Of a stretch of 64,000 nucleotides of DNA, positions 55,725-64,000 are shown in pieces. The stretch spans positions 30,566,001 to 30,630,000 of the forward strand of contig OZ316892.1 of assembly GCA_973895155.1 (NCBI GenBank), in the 5' to 3' direction. The DNA is from Marsupella aquatica. Its lineage: Eukaryota; Marchantiophyta. The stretch's first letter is position 1. Each line of letters opens with the position of its first letter. A program made the translations under genes and the position numbers. The notes beneath the pieces are model-generated. The model ran no database searches and was not told where the DNA came from. It saw only the letters and a program-made list of their open reading frames with translations.

Positions 55725-58396
55725 CTACCAATGTTGAGCGTTCTCACAAAACCCTGGATCTCGTTCCCATGTCTTAGTGGACATGAAGCAGTTTAGATAC
55801 CGTGCACTCTCAGTCACATCAAGTTTAGAGTGTTTAGCCTCCACCATTCGACTGGAAACATTGGAGCATATTGTTGAGGCAGAGGAGGGTTTGTTTGGAG
55901 ATGTAGTTGGGACTTCATGCTTAGGGTCCACCGAACCCAAAGCTCTCACCAACCAGAAATGACCTCCACCATTTTTATTCTCCCAGTCATCCTCGGGTCA
56001 AAGAAATACAAAGTTCCCTTCACGAATATCCTGTAGGGGAATCCACCATCCTTGTTCTCTCTCAGCTCGAGATCCAACAAATGGTGTTGCTTGATCTTCC
56101 ATTTCTTTCAAGACCTCATTTTGAAGAGCCGTCATCTCCGCATTCTCCTCATCTTCACTTGGAGGACCACTTTGTTCCGGTTGGTTGACCTTGTAACCAA
56201 TGCCGTGGTTAGTCTTAGGCCAAAATCCATTTTTCAAGGGAAATTGAGTACTTCCCTCCCCTTCTAGTGCGAGCCCATTTGTCAACAACTCCACAATTCT
56301 CTCCCAATATTTCACAAGAGGAAATCTTTCCTTATATGCTATAGATGTCTCATCAGTGCAACTCCTCTCAAAAAATCGAGGTACTTGTTAAGAAATGGGA
56401 TAATCTCTTCAGATTTTTTGTGTATCTCTCCAATGGATTTAGCTAAGGGCTCTCCACTAGGTAAAAGAAGAGAATTTGTTGTCAGATCTATTGCCCAAAT
56501 GCATCTTCCTCCAACTGGAGCCCAAGCTTGCTTTACATGGGACTTATATTGAAATATTGGTACATTATCTCTCATAGAGAAAAGAAATGATACGGGTTTT
56601 GAGTGACCTTGAATATCTTTAACTTTGAAAGTTTGAAGATATTCTTTGTATGCCCCATCTTTATGGAAACTGAAGTTTGCAAATGATTTGCTCCAAATCT
56701 TGTACAGAGTATTCTCTGTAACTGGGGGAAGCCCCTCTTCCTTCATCTTTGTTCTCACATCTTCCAAAATCTCCAACTTCTTGTAACATGCTGGAAGACG
56801 ATACTCAATGGAGTCTGTCCCATGAGCCCCAGCATAAGGTATATGAGGCATGGGCTCTGCATTTTGAGTCAAAAAATCCTCCAACAGAGCTCTTGCATGC
56901 AAGGTATTTGACCTTGTTTTCATGGAGCCCGTGTTTCCATGGAACCCAATTTTGCAACCCTCCACATATCTCCTTTTGTAATCATAATATTTTGTGTGGC
57001 TAAAGCCATGGATGATTGCAAATGCATGTCTACATACGACCATACCCTTGAGAACATGGTGCCCCTTATCACGAACATCATCTTCTCTGTAGTGGAAGAG
57101 GTTGAAAATATGTGATGTTTTTGACTCGCTAGACATCCCATGAAATTCTATCCAGATATCTTCTATGTCTTCTCTTGGCATAGTCAAACAACATTTTTGC
57201 TTGCAACAATTCTCTCTTTTAATTTCATCAATCAAAGCTTCCGTTGTTTTTGAAACTGCCTTGGTTTCCAACAACCTTCTCTTCTTTTCAATCGGATCTA
57301 CATGAGTCCTCTTGTTGAAATTGTATGGCCTTGTGCGCGGCATTCCCCTATCATTTACATTTGGATAGAGATCATCCCTATCCACCGCCTCCATCCTCTC
57401 TGAACCTTCAACCAAAATGTCCAACAAAAATTTCCCGTTTGCAAGTAGTTTTGTTGAATCAATCCGCCACCGAACCAAAGTAATTACTCCCCTATGGAAG
57501 TTGGGAAAGTATTGTGATTCCACCACATCTTTCACAACAATCCCTACATGGTCCTTGCCAAGGATTTCATCGTCAACCGCCGTGGTTTCTTGAGGCACAG
57601 TGATGGTCCCCGTGGCAACCCTATTGGTTCGATCTGAACTGATGTATAGTTCGACCAACTCTGACATCCAATTTGACCGTTGGAAATAGTCCCAATTAGT
57701 TTTAGAAATTTCAGCTAAGGGAGACTCCACAACAAAACTCCACTCTATGTTGATATCATCACCCGCATCCTTCTTTGAGAAACTCTTTCTACTTCGGACA
57801 TCTGCCACATCCTAGAGAACCCATGAGTCTTTTGCCTTGTCAATTGTGTCAGCCCCATTGTGTTTGTAAGGTAAAACCCTACTCCCATGAATGACATCAG
57901 TGACCCTCACACTGATCCGTGATTCACCAAGTAAAATGTTGTGACATCTTTCCATTGGATTTGTATTGAAAACAACTCCAAGGGCTACACAACACCCAAA
58001 GATGAACATTTCAACCTCATCCCCTTGCCTCAGAGTGGTCGATGAGTCCTCCTCTACAGTTGGATTTTTCTCCAAATTACTCTCCGGTCGATTTGAACAA
58101 CTACCTACACTAATGCGTTTTTGAGAATTTGTTATCGTTGATAGATATGCGCAAGACAAATCCCAAATGACGCAAGAATCAATGGCATCAAAAAGGTTTT
58201 TTGCCCGAGGCATTGGAAATGGTAGTTTTGTGGTTTGGTCAAAAACTTTCTCAATGAGAACGCCCATTCGATTCTCTCTCAACAATATCTTTTGAACACT
58301 ATCTTGCGGGTTGATTTTTTGAACTGTCCCGCTTGCAACATCGTAACCACCAATTGTCAATATCACATTGTCGCCTCTCAAAAATATTCTGGTCAT
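55725..58396 (-). pseudogene. Transposon-encoded protein with duplicated TNP1/DUF8039-like domain, disrupted
   Basis: One minus-strand frame runs from the ATG at 58396 to 56339, with a single in-frame TAG at 57812-57814. The N-terminal part holds two copies of a domain like that in plant CACTA TNP1-type proteins: VASGTVQKINP...LPFPMPRAKNLFDAIDSCVIW and VALGVVFNTNP...VLPYKHNGADTIDKAKDSWVL. The stop falls where the first copy has Trp. Further on come a Cys cluster CCKQKCC (near 57190-57215), then VVCRHAFAIIHGFSHTKYYD and GFHGNTGSMKTRSNTLHARA (about 56870-57050), a layout seen in uncharacterised transposase-type proteins. Near 56375 a one-base shift in a T-run moves the reading to YKERFPLVKYWERIVELL (55998-56340). 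Another stop near 55998 precedes a last fragment. Confidence 0.6.
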
Positions 58397-58469
58397 TCCT
58401 ACAACGTGTTCACCTACACAATTTAAAATGTAAAGTATTAGTTAACAACAGTCCCAACTAGGAAGCAGA

Positions 58470-58980
58470 TAGGTGTGAACCCTATCCAAGGACAGTGCGC
58501 AAATAGGGATCATTCCCATCAAGAAAAATAATGGGTCCATAAACAATCCTTAGCTAGCCCTAAGATCCCTGATCCCTATTCAGACGTTGGATAGGAATGA
58601 TCCCTGTCCAGACGGTAGATAGGTTCTGTCACTATCCAAACAGTGGACATAGATGATCACTATAAACGGCGGACAGGGATGATCCCTGTCAGAATGGCGG
58701 ATAGGGTCTATCACTGTCCAAACGGCAAACAAGGATCATCCCTGCCTAAGCGGCGGATAGTGTCTCTCATTGTCCAAAGGGCGGACACAGCTGATCCCTG
58801 TCCAAATGGCGGATAGGGTCTATCACTGTCCAAACAATAGACATGGATGATTCAAGGTCCGGATCACTTAGGATCACTCAGCGATCCTATCAAGTAAAAC
58901 CTTTCATATTGGGGTCTCATAAAGCAAATACCTCAAACGACGGAGAGGGATCATCCCTATCCAAATGGCGAACAGGGATC
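58470..58980. repeat. Diverged 30-70-bp repeats (GGCGGATAGGGTCTATCACTGTCC family)
   Basis: Six or more imperfect copies of ACGGCGGATAGGGTCTATCACTGTCCAAACGG alternating with GGACAGGGATGATCCCTGTC. The words are partly palindromic (GGGATGATCCC). They lie between the disrupted gene and the CACTA terminus, probably as upstream or subterminal repeats of the former element. Confidence 0.8.
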
Positions 58981-59300
58981 CACTAGTAGAAACCGGGGGG
59001 TATTTAGACCCCATTAAACGACTATTCAGTACCGTATAGGACTTGGAAACGACTGGGAAGGACTCCAGTCCTTTATAGGACTGCGAGTCGTATGTTTTGT
59101 TACTATAATCAACTGAGTCCTTTATAGAACTGGTTTATAAGTCGTTTAATAGACTGGATTTTCAGTCTATTTTAGTCTTTGTGTGGGTAGCTTTGGTGAG
59201 TCGTTTTCAATCTTTTATGGGCTGAGATGGTGAGTCGTTGGGAACGACTAAAAAGGTTATGGAGGGTAGTCTTTAAATATACTTTGTGGGGTATGTATAA
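58981..59300. repeat. CACTA terminus and subterminal repeats
   Basis: Terminal CACTAGTAGAAAC, then multiple short words in both orientations within 300 bp: GAGTCGTT, AACGACT, GGACTG and TCCTTTATAG. This is typical of CACTA subterminal transposase-binding arrays. Confidence 0.75.
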
Positions 59301-59808
59301 GTCTTTCATGTCAACTGGATATGAGTGATGAAGACCCCACTATACTACTTGGAATGAACCCACTCTTGTGCACAAATAACATATTGCATTCATGTTTTAT
59401 TGTGTACTTGGAATGAACTCACTCTATAAGTTCACCATTCATCATGTTAACATTAGAATACATAGTTTCAGAAAGCCATCTTCTATACCATGTACACTAA
59501 TATGAATTCACAGATTCAAACTTCATAGACTACAAAGAAGGTCACAAAGTATTCCTCTATACCATACACACTAATACTGAAATGATACAAAACAGATTCA
59601 AGTATCATAGACAATCACCATAGAGCCATAGTTTGACATCAATCACTTGTTTCATACATACAGAATTCAGAAATATCAATGTCACACACAACGGCTCCTT
59701 CATCCTCTTTACCAAATGGAAAAATTGGTACAGATATTTCTTGGATCTTTCCAAGGCAATGTCAAAATGTGACACAATTCACATGATTCTATCTACACTT
59801 GCATTCAG
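59301..59808. other. CACTA 3' untranslated region
   Basis: AT-rich; two diverged copies of CTTGGAATGAACCCACTCT (59340 and 59409). No coding potential seen. Confidence 0.5.
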
Positions 59809-62800
59809 TCACTGCAGACTAACACACTCTGATGGCCAGAGCACAAGAGATCCTACTGCATCTGCAATTATTTCCTGAGGTGGATCATCGTCTCTATTCG
59901 GAAATGGCAAATTACAATCAGATACAATCACTGTAGTCAACAACACTACTACATGGTCATCCGGGACCACTTTGCCATGGAATTTTGCATGATCCGGTCG
60001 CAAAATGCCTGTACCCACACATACCTGCAAGTCATCCTCCCATGATAGAAGATTATGGACTGGCTCTACTGTGGCTATCACCTCCACCTTACCCTGGCTG
60101 TTTTTCTTGGCTTTCCTGGGTGGCTTATACATGACATTATTCATACCTTGGTTGCGAGTCATGACTTTGGCACGAGTGTTTTGTGCTAGTGATCGAGAAT
60201 TGGCTACACTCTTCTTCAAAGAATCTGCATCCATATTTGACACTTCTGATTGTGTAGCAGGATTTCCCTGCGACATCATCTCAGTATCTGCCAACATTGT
60301 ACTTGCTTCAATTGAAGCATCTACAATCTTACTTGCATCCAATGTTGCTCCCAAGTTTTGACGTCGCTTCACCCTGCTCCCACTTGGTTGAGAGTCTGTC
60401 AACTCTGCATCAACTACAATTCAGTGTCATGTCCAACATAAGTCAATCACTCATCACATGTGCTAAATGTACATGTCACCCACCACAAAGTTGTCACTAT
60501 CTCCTTACCATTATGAACAACCTTCTTCCCCTTCTTTGCCATTGCCATATGCTCCATGTCTGCTTCTGTTGATCAATAAACACACCACAATATTCACGTT
60601 GAATCTATTAACCACTGAATTGTTGCTCAACATTCATATAGAGGAATTTAAAGCATCAGCTTACCTGATACCTCCTTGGCTATGGTCACTGAGGCACTGG
60701 GCACATCTTCTTCATTATTGCTCTTTGAATCACCTGATACATCAATCATGATGTCACTTCAGATCCCAGTTCATCCAACCAGTTCTTACAGAAAAGATTA
60801 CCTCCAACCGGCTTAAGCTTCACAAAACTCCATGCACTTTTCAAATGTAATGTACTGGATCATAGCAGGTTACCTGTCTCAGCAACCTTCTTGCCCTCTG
60901 CTTACTGATTACAGGGTCCTTCTCTGCCTCCACTCTTCCTGCATTCAAACCATTCACTCAATTCATGAAAACTTACTTCTAACATTTGAACATAGGACAC
61001 AATGAACAATGGGCCGGTGTCATTTCCATACCTGTGTCAGATTTGCCAATTCCCTTTTTTGTTAACAAGGGCACACTTTGTACAATGTTGCCCTCATTGT
61101 TTGGTTGGGAACCACCCAACTTTTCAATCACAAGCTTGAAATTAGATTCCACTGATGCAAAAAGGTTCGCTACAGATGCCTCCACAATATCCAAACGATC
61201 AGCCAATTTACTTTCCACTCGAGGGAGTCCACACTCTAATGACTTCAACCGTTCACACATCTCTGTGAGAGTTGTAACAGTTCCCTGTCATAACACAGCT
61301 TACATATCTCAGATAACTGTCCCCAAGAACTGGTTGCTTACTTCCTACTACATTTCTTTCTGATGCTCAAGGCCAAATAGTCACAGAACATACAGAATTA
61401 CAACATAATCACCTGTTTGGAAGTTACACTTGTCACCTCACTCCTTTGTTTCATGAACTCCTCTCTCACTTCTTGTGCTGATGGTTCTTCACCTGTCAAT
61501 TTCTTCTGCAGTCCACATCAACATACATATGAATGAAACCAAGTGTTGATTGTCAATGAAAATGTAATAATGGTAGCAAGATGATAAGTTTGAGGCTTAC
61601 TATCAGGCATGTCACTGCCTTACCAATTGTTCTTTCACTGGAGCATAACTTCCTCTCCCAGCCTGTGAAAGGTGTTTCACTTTGCCTCGAGCATTTGACA
61701 TCAGTTCACTCTTGCTCTGTCCAGCCTCCGACATGAACCCTTTGATTAACCGTGTCCATTGATCCAGTTCCAATGATGGGGGTGGTGGCATTCTCCTGTT
61801 AGAACCATTGTCTATCCACATCCTTTTCAACCTATGCCTCTCTTGTTTCAAAATCCTCATTGCATAATCTGATATGCAATCTTCAACTGGGCCCTTACCA
61901 TCATTACCAACATACTCCCACCGTTCAAGAATGTCCTTGCAGATAGCAGCCCAATCAGCTTTGTTCTGACTCCTAAACTCTGTAATGCTCAAATCTAACC
62001 AACGCAATACTTCTCCTCTTAGGTCAGAATGCCAACGGTTCTTACCATCACAGTGGGAGTTATCCAACCTTCGGAATTCACTTCTACTTTACCAAATTTG
62101 TTACTGTCTCCTGCCTTGGTACTCCCTGAAGCGCTACTAGGTGTCCCTCCACGGCCTGGGGTCCCTCCACGGCCTGATCTCCCCCCACGGCTTGGATTGC
62201 ATTGTCCAAACCTCCCTGGAGTCCCTGCACATTTACAGGATCCATTTACAGTCACTTACATTAGGTAAGTATGAATCATAAATCCCGCTGCCAAATATAC
62301 AGTGGACTTCAGAGCAATTCTGCAATGACCAAGTTACCTCTCCCTTGGCGCATAGATGGTTCTGGACCACCTGTCCTATTGCTTTGTCTTGATGAATTAG
62401 GGGCGTTTCTCCCGCCTGTGAATGATTGCCTCCTATCTGAACGTGGATGGCCTTTGTTGTTTTCGTGATTGTCCCAATCAGAGTCTGCATACCAACAGGT
62501 ACATGCCACACTCATGGACCTGTAAGATAAACTCTTTGCCCTAGCTACACATCAGATAAGTGCATATTGAGCTAAATCTCTACTACCATCACAAAATCAC
62601 TAGCACAAGGCACTTACTTGTCCAATCATCCTCCTCACCTTTCCATTGCCCTCTGTACCCGTCTCTACCACGCTCTGGGTGTTCATATTCATCCCATCCA
62701 TCTTCTGCTCCATCATAGTCATCATCATAATCATCAGGCGTCCCTTGCCAATAACTCTGGCTCCTTCTAGGGTATGGATTATGTGATTTCTCTCTAGCTG

Positions 62801-62969
62801 CCCACCTACCTGGGACTTGATGAGGGCCCTGTGCATCTTGCACAGGTGCATTTTTCTGTGAGCCCCCTGCATCTGGGTCTCCATCCATATCCAATCTTTC
62901 CTCTTCACCCCACTCTCCAAGCCCCATGTCTGTCTCCATGTCATCACCCTCTTCCCCCATAGCTTCTGC
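59809..62969 (-). CDS. CACTA TNP1-like protein (Transposase_24-type and DUF8039-like), multi-exon
   Basis: Exons were built from GT-AG borders: about 62618-62969, 62338-62484, 61624-62224, 61413-61505, 61032-61284, 60874-60938, 60665-60733, 60509-60565, 59809-60413. The 61624-62224 exon shows a Transposase_24-like region (DLSITEFRSQNKADWAAICKDI, then NARGKVKHLSQAGRGSY). The next reads KKLTGEEPSAQEVREEFMKQ. The 61032-61284 exon looks coiled-coil (ERLKSLECGLPRVESKLADR). The last exon has a DUF8039-like block: VCVGTGILRPDHAKFHGKV...LPFPN...IADAVGSLVLWP. A frame change around 62035-62046 inside the third exon is unexplained (indel or missed intron). Proteins of this kind bind subterminal repeats and assist TNP2. 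The ATG at 62958-62960 may be internal, since an AG acceptor precedes it. Confidence 0.6.
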
Positions 62970-63137
62970 ACAGCACCCACAACCAAACAGGGAGAATCAG
63001 CACACTAAATTCAAAGTATCAATCAATTTCATGCATATCCAACTATCCTAAACATCATTCCAGGCAGCAATTCCCGTTCTGTGACTCTGTGCAGGTAGTC
63101 ATCCTCAACCTCATACTTGCCAATCGCCAGCTGTTGC
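62970..63137. other. Spacer between the TNP1-like gene and the TNP2 exon
   Basis: Short AT-rich segment; may be intron or intergenic. Confidence 0.4.
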
Positions 63138-63971
63138 CTATTGCAAATCATCAACCTCATCATATTCCATTTGCCCAGGTTCATCATATGTCTCTCTCAA
63201 TGTTAAGGGGATGTAGTCAGTCCCTGCCCGAGTTGGAAGTACAGTCTCATGACTAGGATGCTCGAATGCAGCATGGTCATCCAAACTGAACTCTACTTTA
63301 CTTCCATCCATCCGCCTGTTCCGTGCTTGGCTATGGCATACCACCCTCCAGCCATGTGACTCCTCCACATCTGCAAAGAAAGCCTGTTCAACTTGGCTAG
63401 GGAAAACAAAAGGCTCAGACCATTCTGGTACTCTGGACCTAAAATTGGCCAACAAGAACCCATCATGATCACGCTTCATGGTGGCCCTTGGTCTCTGCCA
63501 CTCTGATTTCACCCATGATCCCTTCATCAATATCACTGGGACACTTGTGTTACCATAATTCAACACCCAAATGTCGGTCAACTCCCCCACGTAACCCATC
63601 TTCATCCACCCCCTCTGTTCTTCAGAGGTTCTCTGCTCAAACACAAAAATCAAACCACAATCATATGATACACAATGGTCACCCTGCTCATCCCTCACTC
63701 GATAATGATTTCCATAAGCTCTCATCCATTTGTAGGTCAGAATAGACAATCGTGGTGGCACAGATAGAAGATACAAATCCTTCTCCATATCTGGGTGATG
63801 TCTACTATGCTCTCGAATTGTCACCCGAATCCATTGCTCGAACTGTGGGAAGGGATCCTGCTGCCCAGAGTGTGCAGCTTTTTGCATATCATATTCCCTG
63901 CAATATGAGGTACAGGCATAGTTAGGTCTAAACAACACATGACAACCTAAGATCACCCTTGGAACAGACAA
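63138..63971 (-). CDS. CACTA TNP2 transposase, C-terminal (DUF4216-type) exon
   Basis: The frame reads VPVILMKGSWVKSEW, then EPFVFPSQVEQAFFADVEE and GWRVVCHSQARNRRM. This is the DUF4216-like hallmark of CACTA TNP2 C-termini (hhhF-W ... pFhhasQveQvFyv.D ... W.VV). Upstream parts fit the family (HPDMEKDLYLLSVPP, HYRVRDEQGD). The stop codon is at 63138-63140. An in-frame TGA lies at about 63978-63980 and the first codon in frame is TTG, so this is an exon, not a whole gene. A pyrimidine-rich acceptor ending CTGTTCCAAG (about 63960) is a plausible start. Catalytic DDE exons would lie beyond 64000. Confidence 0.8.
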   Translation of the reverse strand: MSVPRVILGCHVLFRPNYACTSYCREYDMQKAAHSGQQDPFPQFEQWIRVTIREHSRHHPDMEKDLYLLSVPPRLSILTYKWMRAYGNHYRVRDEQGDHCVSYDCGLIFVFEQRTSEEQRGWMKMGYVGELTDIWVLNYGNTSVPVILMKGSWVKSEWQRPRATMKRDHDGFLLANFRSRVPEWSEPFVFPSQVEQAFFADVEESHGWRVVCHSQARNRRMDGSKVEFSLDDHAAFEHPSHETVLPTRAGTDYIPLTLRETYDEPGQMEYDEVDDLQ

Positions 63972-64000
63972 GAAGCATCACAACAAAGGCAAGTCAATTC

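Larger units (their letters stand above)
58981..64000 (-). mobile_element. CACTA (En/Spm-like) DNA transposon, 3' part, continues beyond the window
   Basis: The left end CACTAGTAGAAAC (58981) is a canonical plant CACTA terminus. Subterminal repeats follow, then minus-strand genes: a TNP1-like multi-exon gene (59809-62969) and the TNP2 C-terminal exon (63138-63971) with DUF4216-type sequence. The other terminus and the catalytic TNP2 exons lie to the right of 64000. A 3-bp target duplication (would be ATC) cannot be checked. Confidence 0.85.

Noticed and set aside
58470-58980. CRISPR-like array
   Set aside because: Repeats are imperfect, of variable length, without uniform spacers, in a plant TE context with no cas genes.

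Overview
The window looks like TE-rich nuclear DNA of a land plant, most likely a moss or other bryophyte. Two features point there: very long PLS-DYW pentatricopeptide-repeat (PPR) genes with moss-like repeat wording (HGHASKAGLESDLRVGSALVHMYA), and a dense nest of plant-type transposons: Ty1/copia, Ty3/gypsy chromovirus, L1-type LINE and CACTA. The species call is inference. I saw no rRNA, tRNA or CRISPR array. The only clearly intact host-type genes are the two PPR-DYW paralogues.

Layout. 1-2113: the end of an old LTR element and featureless DNA. 2114-9838 and 21086-27589: the two arms of a large inverted repeat. Each arm carries an intact PPR-DYW gene (minus strand in arm 1, plus strand in arm 2), its upstream region and a retroviral-type gag/protease scrap at the inner edge. 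The genes differ by exactly four 303-bp units (nine against five complete tandem PLS triplets). The spacer (9839-21085) holds telomere-like repeats beside the arm-1 breakpoint, a dispersed repeat pair, a third partial copy of the PPR upstream region (12472-13829), a young but coding-defective copia element (14171-19376) and G-rich minisatellites.

27590-41820 is nested repeats: a decayed copia element (28447-31028) cut by a chromovirus LTR and pol remnant (31029-34905, minus), then an L1-type LINE (34906-41815, minus). The LINE is split by a 1,949-bp solo LTR with a 5-bp target duplication (36866-38814).

41820-52960 appears to be an older DNA transposon or composite. It has a gene fragment with a methyltransferase-like SAM-binding region (41826-42688), a central non-coding part with five copies of a 17-18-bp motif, and a broken transposase-like gene (50701-52743). 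A copia element with identical LTRs (43657-49429) has inserted into its middle.

52970-55022 is a gypsy 3' end (LTR plus integrase, minus). 55027-58980 holds a minisatellite, a nonsense-disrupted transposase-like gene and dispersed repeats. 58981 to the window end is the 3' portion of a CACTA transposon: the terminal CACTA sequence, subterminal repeats, a multi-exon TNP1-like gene with GT-AG introns, and the TNP2 C-terminal DUF4216-type exon.

The cellular genes probably act in organellar C-to-U RNA editing. Everything else is mobile DNA in different states of decay, and insertion order can be read from the nesting and the target-site duplications.
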